Source: Treponema vincentii
GTDB taxonomy: Bacteria; Spirochaetota; Spirochaetia; Treponematales; Treponemataceae
Length of the DNA: 64,000 nt
NCBI RefSeq assembly: GCF_010365865.1
Contig: NZ_CP048020.1
Span: 2,108,001-2,172,000, forward strand
Direction of reading: 5' to 3'
In this document: in pieces, positions 46,103-55,654 of the stretch
Numbering within the stretch: the first letter of the stretch is position 1
Layout: every line of letters begins with the position of its first letter
Program-made: the position numbers and the translations under genes
Notes under the pieces: model-generated
What the model was told of the DNA's origin: nothing
Databases searched by the model: none
The model's input: only the letters and a program-made list of their open reading frames with translations

Positions 46103-48070
46103 CTACCTCCCCGTGTTTTCCACAAGACGCAAAAGCGCCGAGCCGAATTTTTCTGCTTTTATTTCGCCGATACCGAATACGTTCAGCAGTTCACGTACCG
46201 TGCGCGGCTTTTTGAGGATGAGGTCTTCGATTGTTCTATCTCCGAATATAACGTAGGGCGGAACGTTTTCTTCCTCGGCAGCGTGTTTGCGCCAGTCTTT
46301 TATCGCTTCATACAACATTGTATCATCTTCATTCAACGTGCGCAAAAACTCACCTCGCTTATATTCACTTTTTTTATGCGCAGTGTCATTCTTTTTAGAG
46401 TCAATACCGGTCTTTTTAGATACTGCTTGATTCATCCCACTCTGCCCGATAAGCTCGATCGGAAGTTCGATTTTTGCGCGGGATGCAAGCGTCCGTTTAC
46501 CGTTCTCGGTTATAATGAGCACATTGTAATCACCGTTTTTTTCGACAAGGCCCGCATAGATGAGCGCATCGGAGAGCGCAAACCAATCCTCTTTTGAAAG
46601 CTCTTTCCCGATTCCCCATGTTGAAACTTTATCATGCCCGTTTTCTATAATCCGCTTTTGCTTTGAGCCGAGCAGCACATCGACAATATACGAAAGTCCG
46701 AACCGCGATTGCGTACGGTAAATACAGCTCATAAACTTTTGAGCCGGGATGGTAACATCTGTCAGCGGAGGCGGCGGTGCGGAACACACATCGCAGCACG
46801 GAAAGGGACATCTTTGTCCGTAAGCGTTTTCGTTTTCACCGCCGATGTCTTCCGGTTCTGCATCAGCATTTTCGGCTTTCTCGTTAGCTGCCGCCGGAAC
46901 AAACCGCTCCCCAAAATACGACAATAGAAAATGACGGCGGCATGTCCGAGCGGACGCAAACCTGAGCATTGCCTGTAAAAGCCGTTCGGAGTTGGCGCTG
47001 TCCGCTGCCTCTTCAAAGAATGAGCGTATTTTATGTGCATCGCCTGCGCTGTATAAAAGCAGAGCGTGAGAGGCAAGACCGTCGCGTCCTGCTCGTCCAA
47101 TCTCCTGATAATATTCTTCGAGCGACTTGGGTAAATCATAATGGATAACAAAGCGGACGTTCGGTTTATCAATTCCCATACCGAATGCAACCGTCGCAAC
47201 CATAATCCGTACCTTATCGCGGATAAATTGCTGCTGATGACTTCTCCGCTCTTCGTCGGAAAGCCCTGCGTGATAATTGAGCGCCGAATAGCCGGAGTCC
47301 TTGAGCTTTTCGGTGAGCTTATCAACTTGATTGCGGGAAAAACAATAAATGATGCCGCTTTCTCCGCTGTGCTTTTCAAGACAGGCGGTAACCTCGTGCA
47401 GCGCATTCCTCTTAGGGCGTACTTCAAGAAAAATATTTGCGCGGTTAAAACCAGCGACAAAAACTTCCGGCGTTTTCATACGGAGATTTGCCGTAATATC
47501 TTTTTGTACCTGTGCGGTTGCCGTTGCCGTAAGCGCAAGAAAAACCGCATCCTTAAACTGCGCACGGATATTCGAAATTGCCAAGTAATCGGGACGGAAG
47601 TCGTGCCCCCACTCGCTAATGCAATGAGCTTCGTCAATGGTAATGCAGCTGACCGGTAGGCTTGCGTCATGCAATATAGACTGTGTGCGCTCCGCCGCAA
47701 GCGCTTCCGGAGAAAGGTATACCAGTTTAACACTTCCGGACTTAATACGCCGCACTGCATCGAGATAGTCACCCCATTCAAGCGAGCTATTCAAAAAAAC
47801 TGCGCTCACACCGTTTTCTACAAGAGAAGCGACTTGATCCTGCATGAGTGAAATCAGCGGAGAAACAACAAGCGTAATGCCGCCGAACAAAAGCGCAGGG
47901 ATTTGATAACACAACGATTTTCCGCCGCCGGTCGGCATAACCGCAAGCGTATCGCACCCCGACAGCACGGAGGCAATCACTTCTTGCTGCATCGGACGGA
48001 ATTCATTGTAACCGAATGTCGTTTTAAGCACAGTGTGCGCACGTTTTAGCAGTTCATCGTATTTTTCCAT
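46103..48070 (-). CDS. recQ: ATP-dependent DNA helicase RecQ
   Basis: 655 residues. Helicase motifs: PTGGGKSLCYQ (about 48), DEAHCISEWGHDFRP (about 145), ALTATATAQV, and AFGMGIDKPNVRFVIH. The RQC zinc cysteines appear as CRRHFLLSYFGE and CPFPCCDVC, separated by an acidic insertion (ENADAEPEDIGGENEN) longer than in E. coli RecQ. A C-terminal HRDC domain (about 580-650) has VRELLNVFGIGEIKAEKFG. Unwinds 3'-5' in recombination and fork repair. Single gene, upstream of hicAB on the same strand. Confidence 0.95.
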   Translation of the reverse strand: MEKYDELLKRAHTVLKTTFGYNEFRPMQQEVIASVLSGCDTLAVMPTGGGKSLCYQIPALLFGGITLVVSPLISLMQDQVASLVENGVSAVFLNSSLEWGDYLDAVRRIKSGSVKLVYLSPEALAAERTQSILHDASLPVSCITIDEAHCISEWGHDFRPDYLAISNIRAQFKDAVFLALTATATAQVQKDITANLRMKTPEVFVAGFNRANIFLEVRPKRNALHEVTACLEKHSGESGIIYCFSRNQVDKLTEKLKDSGYSALNYHAGLSDEERRSHQQQFIRDKVRIMVATVAFGMGIDKPNVRFVIHYDLPKSLEEYYQEIGRAGRDGLASHALLLYSAGDAHKIRSFFEEAADSANSERLLQAMLRFASARTCRRHFLLSYFGERFVPAAANEKAENADAEPEDIGGENENAYGQRCPFPCCDVCSAPPPPLTDVTIPAQKFMSCIYRTQSRFGLSYIVDVLLGSKQKRIIENGHDKVSTWGIGKELSKEDWFALSDALIYAGLVEKNGDYNVLIITENGKRTLASRAKIELPIELIGQSGMNQAVSKKTGIDSKKNDTAHKKSEYKRGEFLRTLNEDDTMLYEAIKDWRKHAAEEENVPPYVIFGDRTIEDLILKKPRTVRELLNVFGIGEIKAEKFGSALLRLVENTGR

Positions 48071-48221
48071 AAAGCGATTATATCTATTCCATGCGGCTTG
48101 CAGAAGAGATTGACTTGACGCATCTTAGATATTTCCTTATCTTCATTGTAAATAAAGACTAACAGATATCTCTTATCGCTTCCGGGAATAAGAAACTACA
48201 GTCTTTATACGGAGGACACCT

Positions 48222-49859
48222 ATGGAAATGAAACGCCATTTAGATTCAGTAAATGAGGCAAAGATAAAAACGGTTCTTCAGCTGAAGAATGACTATAATG
48301 CAGGCAAAATCAGCTTGACAGATGCCAAACGGATATTAAAGGAAAAAGTCGGTTCCTTAAAACCGTACGAGATCGCCCTCGCAGAGCAAGAACTTAAAGA
48401 GTTTGATGAAAATGAATGCCAAAAAGAAGACATTCAAAAGATGCTTGAGCTTTTTGAGGATATTATGGATACGAGTCGTCCCGACTTACCCGACGATCAT
48501 CCTATCATGTGCTATTACCGCGAAAACGATGCGCTCAAAAAAATCCTATTGGAAATCGAAGACCTTGTGCAATACCCGCTTATCAAAAATCAGTGGCTCG
48601 GTATATATGACCGGCTGGATCAGTTCAGAATACACCTATCGCGCAAGCAAAATCAGCTCTATTCTATTTTGGAAAAAAAAGGCTTTGACCGACCTACGAC
48701 AACAATGTGGACGCTGGATAATTTTATCCGTGATGAAATCCGTGATGCGCGAAAGCTGCTGGAAGACGATGCCGACGATCAATTTATTGCGGTGCAATCT
48801 TCGATTGTTGCCGATGTACGCGACTTACTGCAAAAAGAAGAAGCAATTTTGTATCCTACTTCGCTTGCGATGATCAATGAAAAAGAATTTGAAGAGATGA
48901 AATCGGGAGACAAAGAAATCGGCTTTGCGTGGATAAACGACACTGCAAACGGCACACCTGATAAAAACGCTTCCGGACACACAGCACAGAATACGCAAGC
49001 GTCGAGCACTGCAGGACAGGCTTCTTCCTTGACGGAGGATTTAGCCGCAGTATTACGCAAGCACGGTTTAAATGTCGGCAGCGAAAACAGTTCCGCTTTT
49101 GACGTGGCAACCGGTAAGCTGACACTCGAACAAATCAATTTGATTTACCGGCATCTGCCTGTCGATCTTTCGTATGTAGACGAAGATGAAATGGTCTGCT
49201 TTTATTCCGATACGGAGCACCGCGTATTTCCGCGCAGCAAAAATGTCATCGGGCGGAATGTAAAAAACTGCCACCCGCGGGCAAGCGTGCATATCGTCGA
49301 AGAGATTATCGAAAAGTTCCGATCGGGCGAACAGGACTCTGCGGAATTCTGGATCAATAAACCTGGCATCTTTATCTACATCTTGTATACGGCAGTCCGC
49401 GACGAACACGGAAAATTCCGCGGTATCCTTGAGATGATGCAGGACTGTACACATATCCGCAGTCTAACCGATTCGCAAACGCTGCTGACGTGGAAAAAAG
49501 GCGGCGAGATAAGCGGCCAAACCGTTATCCAAGAGGACTCGACTACATCTCATAACGGTGATACCGCCGATGCGAAATGCGCAGCCGGCACGTCACATAC
49601 ACAGAGTTCCGAATCTCCGCAGCGGGATAAAAAACTTTCCGCTGCGGATATTACCGCCGATACGCTTTTAAAAGATATCTTTGAAGATTATCCTGCATTA
49701 AAAGATCGAATGGAAGAAATCAGTCCTAAGTTTAAAATGCTGAAAACGCCGCTTGCACGGATCATGCTGCCGAAAGCAACGATTAAAATTGCGAGCGAAC
49801 GCACCGGTGTTGAACTGAATACTTTAATTGCGGAAATAAAAAAGCGGCTCGGAAAATAG
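48222..49859 (+). CDS. DUF438/hemerythrin-like, PAS and DUF1858 protein
   Basis: 545 residues. N-terminal DUF438 (about 1-75: LDSVNEAKIKTVLQLKNDYNAG); a hemerythrin-like region (about 85-220) with His and Glu in DDHPIMCYYREND and RIHLSRKQNQLYSI; a PAS domain (about 285-420) with LSYVDEDEMVCFYSDTEHRVFPRS; a Ser/Thr-rich linker; and a C-terminal DUF1858 (about 475-545: DITADTLLKDIFEDYPAL). These multi-domain proteins are suspected sensors of oxygen, nitric oxide or redox state, fitting a strict anaerobe. Its ligand and partner are unknown. Ends 112 bases before the convergent chemoreceptor. Confidence 0.88.
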   Translation: MEMKRHLDSVNEAKIKTVLQLKNDYNAGKISLTDAKRILKEKVGSLKPYEIALAEQELKEFDENECQKEDIQKMLELFEDIMDTSRPDLPDDHPIMCYYRENDALKKILLEIEDLVQYPLIKNQWLGIYDRLDQFRIHLSRKQNQLYSILEKKGFDRPTTTMWTLDNFIRDEIRDARKLLEDDADDQFIAVQSSIVADVRDLLQKEEAILYPTSLAMINEKEFEEMKSGDKEIGFAWINDTANGTPDKNASGHTAQNTQASSTAGQASSLTEDLAAVLRKHGLNVGSENSSAFDVATGKLTLEQINLIYRHLPVDLSYVDEDEMVCFYSDTEHRVFPRSKNVIGRNVKNCHPRASVHIVEEIIEKFRSGEQDSAEFWINKPGIFIYILYTAVRDEHGKFRGILEMMQDCTHIRSLTDSQTLLTWKKGGEISGQTVIQEDSTTSHNGDTADAKCAAGTSHTQSSESPQRDKKLSAADITADTLLKDIFEDYPALKDRMEEISPKFKMLKTPLARIMLPKATIKIASERTGVELNTLIAEIKKRLGK

Positions 49860-49863
49860 AGCA

Positions 49864-49909
49864 CACAAAAACGCCTCTTGAGTAATTATGCTGCATAATT
49901 ACTCAAGAG
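49864..49909 (-). terminator. Terminator between convergent genes (serves the chemoreceptor)
   Basis: 16-bp perfect stem CTCTTGAGTAATTATG (49875-49890) / CATAATTACTCAAGAG (49894-49909) with a 3-base loop. On the minus strand it is followed by GCGTTTTTG, so it terminates the chemoreceptor transcript; on the plus strand no U run follows, but the stem may still protect the DUF438 mRNA end. Confidence 0.7.
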
Positions 49910-49971
49910 AAAATATGCATAGAATCTTTAAAAGCTACCCGAGTTTTTTCAAATGCTCTAAAGTTTCTCTT

Positions 49972-52071
49972 CTATATTTTAAACTTAGATACTTCCTGTG
50001 CCAAATTTTCGATACTTCGTTTGTTCTTATTGGTAATTTCTTTTACGCCTTGAATTGCATTATTGATTTGTACTGCCGCCGCCGCCATTTCTTTCATACT
50101 TGCAGCGATTGTGTTAGTAAGCCCGTCGAGTTTTTTCATTTCGTGCGCAACTCCTTCTCCACCTTTCAGCATATCGCCTGAACCCGCTTCTACTTCAACA
50201 GTTACCTCGCTGATATTTTTAATTGCCTCCAATACTTCGCGGCTTCCGTTTTCCTGTTCCCTCATCGACTCGGTTAAACGGGTACTCATATTTTTTACCT
50301 GATCGGAGAGCGTAAAAATAGTAGCAAATTTTTCACCCGCAACTTTCGAAGAAGTAGAAAGCCCTTCAATTTCTACAGTCAACGTTTTAAGCGTCGCGGT
50401 AATTGTTTTACCCTGCGCGGCGGAATCTTCTGCAAGTTTGCGGATTTCGTCAGCAACAACCGCAAACCCCTTTCCGGCTTCACCGGCATGAGCTGCTTCG
50501 ATAGCGGCATTCATTGCAAGTAAGTTCGTTTGAGATGCGATGTGTTGAATCACACTTGAAGCCTCCATCAAACTGCCCGACTCTTCGGCAATTTTCTGAG
50601 TAACGCTGCCGGTATTCACGATAATCTCTCGTCCGTCCGCAGTCGCTTCTGCGAGTGTTTTAATAACCCCGTCCGTCTTTTCAAGCGTATCGGTAATCGA
50701 TGCGATATTGGCGACCATCTCTTCTATCGCAGAAGAAGAAATAGATACGCTTGCCGACTGGCTTTCTATGCGGGTATTTAATTGACGTATCGTTTTGATA
50801 ATTTCTTCAACCGTTGCTGCCGTTTCCCCAACGCTTGCAGTCTGTGTCAACGCTTGCTGTTTTACACCGTCAATATTTTCATTTATTTTATGGACAGCTT
50901 GTGCAGTCTCGGCCATATTCTGAGCAAGCTCATCGCCAATCGATCGCATTATTCCGGCATTGCTATCGATGGATTGTATGGAAGAACGAATCTTTTTAAT
51001 CGTCTCATTAAAATATTCGGATAGCCGCGTTACTTCATCATTACCGATAAGAGGAAGCTGCACGGTTAAATCGCCCTCCCCTTGCGAAATATCTTTCAGC
51101 GCATTAACGGCTGTTTGAACGGGAGCAACCATCTTTGCCGCAATGAAAAATATAATTGTCAGTGTTACAGCCAATATGATAATACCGATGATAATGACCA
51201 TTTTACGCAAATCCGTAATTGCGCCGAGAAACTCTTCCGCCGGGGCGGCAATAATAATTGTCCACTGCGTACGCGGCATTTTCGTATAGGCTGCAATATT
51301 CTTTTTACCGTTATAGGTATAATAACCGATACCGGCGGAAGAGGCAGCAAGAGCTTGCCGCTGAAAATCTGCGATGGACGCTAAAGAGCTGTCCGTCTTT
51401 GCCAACTCCATCGCATTTTTTTGCGCTTCAACGATTGATGTATCCTTATGGGCAATAGTTGTTCCGTCCATTCCTAAAATATGGCAATTTCCCGTTTTAC
51501 CGATTGTGATCTCCGATATGGTATCGCAAATAACGGTTCCCCCCAGCCCTGCACCCAAAACCGCAATAACTTTATCATCGTTATCTAACAGCGGAACGGC
51601 TAAAATGACTTCCAGTTTTTTAGTGAGCGTTGAAATGTGAGGCTCGGTGATAAAAGAAACGCCACTCACCGCGCTCTTATACCAATCCGTATCCCCGACA
51701 AAGCTAACCGTACCGTCGGCATAATAGCTGTTTCCCTTAGTATCGCATATATTAAAAAAATTGAGAGTGTCGGCATAGCCGAAATCGCTGCGCACGATTC
51801 GTGTTTTTTCCGTAAAAGATACCGAAGGATCCTTCATTGCCGTATTGTGCATAAATCCGCTTAAGAAACTGAAATCCACTTGAATATCACTATTGATGAA
51901 CGAAGCAATATCGTTTACTTTGTCGATAAGATGCGCATTAACCCGCGCAGTAAGGGCTTGTTGCGCAGTATACCGCGCTAACGAACCTTGTATAACACCG
52001 GCTACCGTAATCAATGTTCCGAAAATGATAAGCAGCTTCTTACGAATAGAAAAAATTTTCTTTTCCCGCAT
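49972..52071 (-). CDS. Methyl-accepting chemotaxis protein
   Basis: 699 residues. First membrane helix about 14-34 ([20 protein letters not shown]), Cache-type sensor to about 280 with [16 protein letters not shown], second helix about 283-308 ([20 protein letters not shown]), HAMP with [12 protein letters not shown], then the signalling coiled coil whose tip repeats [20 protein letters not shown]. Third paralogue in this window. RBS GGAGG before ATG 52071. The upstream gap holds one arm of a CCTCTAAAAAC repeat (GTTTTTAGAGACGCCC, 52118-52133) and composite cassette copy B. Confidence 0.94.
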   Translation of the reverse strand: MREKKIFSIRKKLLIIFGTLITVAGVIQGSLARYTAQQALTARVNAHLIDKVNDIASFINSDIQVDFSFLSGFMHNTAMKDPSVSFTEKTRIVRSDFGYADTLNFFNICDTKGNSYYADGTVSFVGDTDWYKSAVSGVSFITEPHISTLTKKLEVILAVPLLDNDDKVIAVLGAGLGGTVICDTISEITIGKTGNCHILGMDGTTIAHKDTSIVEAQKNAMELAKTDSSLASIADFQRQALAASSAGIGYYTYNGKKNIAAYTKMPRTQWTIIIAAPAEEFLGAITDLRKMVIIIGIIILAVTLTIIFFIAAKMVAPVQTAVNALKDISQGEGDLTVQLPLIGNDEVTRLSEYFNETIKKIRSSIQSIDSNAGIMRSIGDELAQNMAETAQAVHKINENIDGVKQQALTQTASVGETAATVEEIIKTIRQLNTRIESQSASVSISSSAIEEMVANIASITDTLEKTDGVIKTLAEATADGREIIVNTGSVTQKIAEESGSLMEASSVIQHIASQTNLLAMNAAIEAAHAGEAGKGFAVVADEIRKLAEDSAAQGKTITATLKTLTVEIEGLSTSSKVAGEKFATIFTLSDQVKNMSTRLTESMREQENGSREVLEAIKNISEVTVEVEAGSGDMLKGGEGVAHEMKKLDGLTNTIAASMKEMAAAAVQINNAIQGVKEITNKNKRSIENLAQEVSKFKI

Positions 52072-52206
52072 AAAGAGAAATACCTCCGCATACCGAGCTT
52101 CCCTAACAACTCGCTTGGTTTTTAGAGACGCCCTTGCCTTGTCTATAATAATATAGTTACTATATCTGAGTTTAGCAGAGATGACAATACATATTCGATA
52201 TCAGGA

Positions 52207-52434
52207 TAAACGCATCATGCCGTTTTTTAGTAACCCCGCAGAAGCAATGGGGTTGTTCAACCAGAGTTGAACCTCTTCGCGGTTCAAATGGTCTCACAAC
52301 CCCATTGCTTCTGCGCTTTTTATCTACTCTACCTGATGCGTTTACCCTTCTTAAAAAAAATAGCACAAAATTTTATGCAAAATTTTGTGCAAACGGAAGG
52401 TAACCGCATCAGATAGTTTTAAGCGTTTACCTTA
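52207..52434 (+). repeat. Composite palindromic cassette, copy B
   Basis: Palindrome 52207-52344 with ends TAAACGCATCA/TGATGCGTTTA; inner 19-bp perfect stem (52238-52256 with 52296-52314) and the same 39-base core as copy A (52257-52295). The inner stem differs from copy A at four positions, each matched by a complementary change on the other side. Then a perfect 12-bp stem GCACAAAATTTT/AAAATTTTGTGC with loop ATGC (52363-52390) and a third hairpin GGTAACCGC/GCGTTTACC (about 52399-52434). Fills most of the 439-base gap between divergent genes. Confidence 0.88.
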
Positions 52435-52510
52435 TATTCGACAGATAAAAGATGATTGGATTTATTGCCGTATCGGAGTATAATGAACTTATTCGACACA
52501 AGGAACATTT

Positions 52511-53731
52511 ATGGAAAACTTTAATGCACTGTACTACCAGAAACCGTATATCAGAGAATTCGATGCAACGGTAACTGCTTGTTTAAAAACCGAGAGAGGG
52601 TATGAGATAGAACTGTCGGATACGGCATTTTATCCCGAAGGGGGCGGACAGCCCGGCGATAAGGGAAATCTTTTTGTCGAAGGCAAGCAGGATCGAGCGG
52701 TTTATATTTCGGATACCCAATTTGTAGGAGAGCGCATTGTTCATATTGCCGACGCGGAACTTGCCGCCGGCACAAAGGTTCACGGAGTATTGGATTGGGT
52801 AAACCGCTGCGATAATATGCAGGGGCATACCGGCGAGCATATTCTTACCGGTATCCTCTCCCAAACCTATGGGTACGAAAATATCGGATTCCACATGGGC
52901 GAAAGTTTTATCACCATCGACTTTAACGGCCCGTTGACTGACGAGCAGGTACTTGATGCCGAACAGCGCGCCAATGAAATTATCCGCGAAAACCGCCCGA
53001 TTCAAGAAAGCTTTCCGAACGCCGAAGAGCGCAAAACAATGCAGTACCGTAGCAAAATAGAACTTTCGGGTACCGTACGCATTATCACCATTCCGGGACT
53101 TGATTCGTGCGCATGCTGCGGAACACATGTTACCGCCACCGGCGAAATCGGACTTATTAAGATCGTTAACTTTACCAATCGGAAAAAGGGTGTCCGGTTG
53201 GAAGTTCTCTGCGGCAGAAAAGCGGTTCTTGCATACGAACAAGAGATGGCGCAAGTACGGGCTATCTCCCGCTGCTTATCGGCAAAGCCCTCCGAAGTGC
53301 ATGAAGCGGTGGAAAAATTAAATGCCGAAAAAGGAAAACTACAGCAACTGCTGCACGAGATGACTGAAAAATATCTAAAACAGAAAGCGGAGTCGGCGGC
53401 AAATACTGAGGGCGCGCCTCTTTATTTTGAAGATAATCTCAGTATCGAATATCTACGCTCGTTCTGCAATCTGCTTCTAGCAACAGGAAAAATGCACACT
53501 TGCGCAGCATTATCAGCGGTTGCCGTTGAACCGGAAGGACTACAACCGGCAGCATACAATTACGTCATCGTCAGCAATGCCATCGATTTAAAACCGCACA
53601 TAAAAACATTAAACCAACAGCTCAACGGCCGCGGCGGCGGAAGCAGTTCTGCCATTCAAGGAACGTATTTTGCGGGGAAGGAGCTTATTGAGGAAACACT
53701 TACCGGCTTGTTGAGCAGGGCACGAGGATAG
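52511..53731 (+). CDS. AlaX-type alanyl-tRNA editing protein with DHHA1 domain
   Basis: 406 residues, the long AlaX type. The N-terminal beta-barrel has DTAFYPEGGGQPGDKG; the editing core has the zinc motifs HTGEHILTG (about 108) and DSCACCGTHV (about 200); the C-terminal DHHA1 part has LNGRGGGSSSAIQGTYFAG. It hydrolyses Ser-tRNA-Ala (or Gly-tRNA-Ala) in trans and lacks the aminoacylation domain of AlaRS. Single gene behind AGGAAC. Confidence 0.92.
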   Translation: MENFNALYYQKPYIREFDATVTACLKTERGYEIELSDTAFYPEGGGQPGDKGNLFVEGKQDRAVYISDTQFVGERIVHIADAELAAGTKVHGVLDWVNRCDNMQGHTGEHILTGILSQTYGYENIGFHMGESFITIDFNGPLTDEQVLDAEQRANEIIRENRPIQESFPNAEERKTMQYRSKIELSGTVRIITIPGLDSCACCGTHVTATGEIGLIKIVNFTNRKKGVRLEVLCGRKAVLAYEQEMAQVRAISRCLSAKPSEVHEAVEKLNAEKGKLQQLLHEMTEKYLKQKAESAANTEGAPLYFEDNLSIEYLRSFCNLLLATGKMHTCAALSAVAVEPEGLQPAAYNYVIVSNAIDLKPHIKTLNQQLNGRGGGSSSAIQGTYFAGKELIEETLTGLLSRARG

Positions 53732-53774
53732 TATCCTGTATAACTAGATGAATCAGCCATAGGGGAGGAGCACT

Positions 53775-53873
53775 CTGAAAAAGAGATTAACACTATCATC
53801 ATGGAAAGGCAGATTAACTGTCATTGCCGATAAGAATGAAGATGAAGAAATCATGGGAGAAAATAAGAGATGA
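53775..53873 (+). pseudogene. Short frame coupled to the CPBP gene, probably a remnant
   Basis: A 32-codon frame with the product KKRLTLSSWKGRLTVIADK... ends in TGA that overlaps the ATG of the next gene (ATGA), a pattern of translational coupling. There is no ATG or GTG at its beginning; CTG at 53775 follows GGGGAGGAG at good spacing. It may be the last part of a lost antitoxin-like or regulatory gene. Family not recognised. Confidence 0.3.
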
Positions 53874-54700
53874 CAAAAATCTATAAACCCTTGTTTGCCG
53901 TACTCGTGATTTATATATTGTGCTTTATATTCCGATTTATAGAGTATTTTATTATTCGTACGGATCAAACATTTTGGGGAGAGGCATTTTTACACAAACT
54001 TTTAGGGATAGTTGTTTTATTCATAGCAGCTAAATTATATAACTTTAAAGTGCAAGATATCGGATTTAATAAAAATAGAGCTGTAAAATATACATTGATG
54101 GGATTGCTGTTTGGAATTTGTATATATGTATTAGCTTATAGTATAGAGATTGTTATAGCTGTTTCAAATAAAAATTTTCAATCATTACAATTATATGTCA
54201 GTTCTTATTCTGTAGATAAAAATATAGGAAATCAAACTTCACTACTCTTTTTTGTAATTTGTATTATCGGGAATATCATTAATGTGATTATGGAAGAAGG
54301 GATATTCAGAGGCCTGTTTACAAAAATGCTTGAGAAAAATCATACATTTTTTGTATCTGTGCTTATTACTTCTGTTTTGTTTGGATTATGGCATTTTATC
54401 GGACCTGTAAGAAACTATTTTGACGGCAGCAGCAGTATTGAAGGTATGTATGTAAATATTATTCTGTTGGTTACTGCTTCCGGATTTATCGGATTTAAAT
54501 TTGCTTTATTAACAAAATTGACCGGCTCTATTTATATGGCAATGGGTGATCACTTTGTAAATAATACAATCATTAATATTTTTCATATTGTTTCTTCTAC
54601 GGGGTGTGATGAATTGATATTTTTAAGAATTGCAATTGCCCAATCCGTGTCGTTTATAATTGTTCTATTTGTCTATCTGCATAAAAAAGATTGTAGGTAG
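53870..54700 (+). CDS. CPBP-family intramembrane metalloprotease
   Basis: 276 residues with about seven membrane helices. The catalytic motifs of the CAAX/Abi family are present: EEGIFRGLF (about 142), FGLWHFIGP (about 167) and GDHFVNN near 225. In bacteria the family processes or degrades membrane peptides, sometimes bacteriocin-related. The gene is AT-rich compared with the genes to its left and marks the start of the accessory stretch. Confidence 0.88.
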   Translation: MTKIYKPLFAVLVIYILCFIFRFIEYFIIRTDQTFWGEAFLHKLLGIVVLFIAAKLYNFKVQDIGFNKNRAVKYTLMGLLFGICIYVLAYSIEIVIAVSNKNFQSLQLYVSSYSVDKNIGNQTSLLFFVICIIGNIINVIMEEGIFRGLFTKMLEKNHTFFVSVLITSVLFGLWHFIGPVRNYFDGSSSIEGMYVNIILLVTASGFIGFKFALLTKLTGSIYMAMGDHFVNNTIINIFHIVSSTGCDELIFLRIAIAQSVSFIIVLFVYLHKKDCR

Positions 54701-54731
54701 TAAAGTCTCCACACGAATGAAGGAGCGCTGC

Positions 54732-55652
54732 ATGTATACAAACGATGAAACATGGCAAAAACTTCAAATGTTTTTGCCTGAACGCAACAGGATAAGCATT
54801 TCATGCGCTCCTTCCGAAATGTTCAGCACATTCGACAGAACGAACATCCATCTCGACATATACAACGAACATAGCAACAACGGTGTTACGCTCGTGCTGT
54901 TCCACGGTGTCGGCGGGAACGGCCGGCTCCTGTCGTTTATTGCAGTTCCTTTGGCAAAGCGCGGCTATAAGATTGTCTGTCCGGATTTGCCGGGGTACGG
55001 CTATACCGAATACGAGGGCATACAGTCTTATAAAACATGGATCGAGACAGGCGTTCACATCGTACGACAGGAATTACAGCGCTCCAAAAAGATTTTTGTA
55101 CTGGGTTTGAGTGCAGGAGGCATGCTCGCATACAACATCGCTTGCTTAGCCCATGGTGTTTCCGGCATCATCGTTACCACCCTGTTAGATAATCGCTTAA
55201 AGCCGGTGCGTAACTATTCGGCAAAAAACAAATTGCAGGCGCGTATCGCTTTGCCGCTTTTACGTTTTATACCGAAGCAGATAAGGCACTTAAAAATTCC
55301 GGTAAAGGCGATAACGAATATGAAAGCAATCGTCAACAACGACCGGGTACTTTCTTTGTTGCTGCAGGATAAAAGGGGAGCAGGATCTTCCGTGCATCTG
55401 GGTTTGTTATGTTCGATGATGGAAAGCATTCCTGCCGTAGAGCCTGAAGCATTTGAAATTCCGCTTTTGCTTTGTCATCCTGAAAAAGATCGCTGGACAC
55501 CCGAATGGATAAGCCGCCTTTTTTTTGATCGCGTACGGAGTCAAAAACAACTATGCACACTTAAAAACGCAGGTCATTTTCCGATTGAACAGCCGGGTAT
55601 TGCACAGCTTGAAGAAGCCGTTGTGTCGTTTATAAAAAAATTATCGAGGTGA
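54732..55652 (+). CDS. Alpha/beta hydrolase
   Basis: 306 residues from ATG 54732, behind AAGGAGCGCTGC; the open frame extends further upstream into the CPBP gene. Nucleophile elbow GLSAGGML near residue 127; oxyanion region VLFHGVGGNGRLL; catalytic His in KNAGHFPIEQPG and Asp region HPEKDRWTPEW. Substrate is unknown. The GNAT gene starts 2 bases after the stop, so they form a unit. Confidence 0.9.
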   Translation: MYTNDETWQKLQMFLPERNRISISCAPSEMFSTFDRTNIHLDIYNEHSNNGVTLVLFHGVGGNGRLLSFIAVPLAKRGYKIVCPDLPGYGYTEYEGIQSYKTWIETGVHIVRQELQRSKKIFVLGLSAGGMLAYNIACLAHGVSGIIVTTLLDNRLKPVRNYSAKNKLQARIALPLLRFIPKQIRHLKIPVKAITNMKAIVNNDRVLSLLLQDKRGAGSSVHLGLLCSMMESIPAVEPEAFEIPLLLCHPEKDRWTPEWISRLFFDRVRSQKQLCTLKNAGHFPIEQPGIAQLEEAVVSFIKKLSR

Positions 55653-55654
55653 TT

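Noticed and set aside
45985-46105. Minus-strand open stretch after recQ (WAKRICEEEEQAAEKS...)
   Set aside because: It looks slightly protein-like but has no start codon or RBS, and begins in another frame inside the end of recQ. Could be a remnant; too weak to call.
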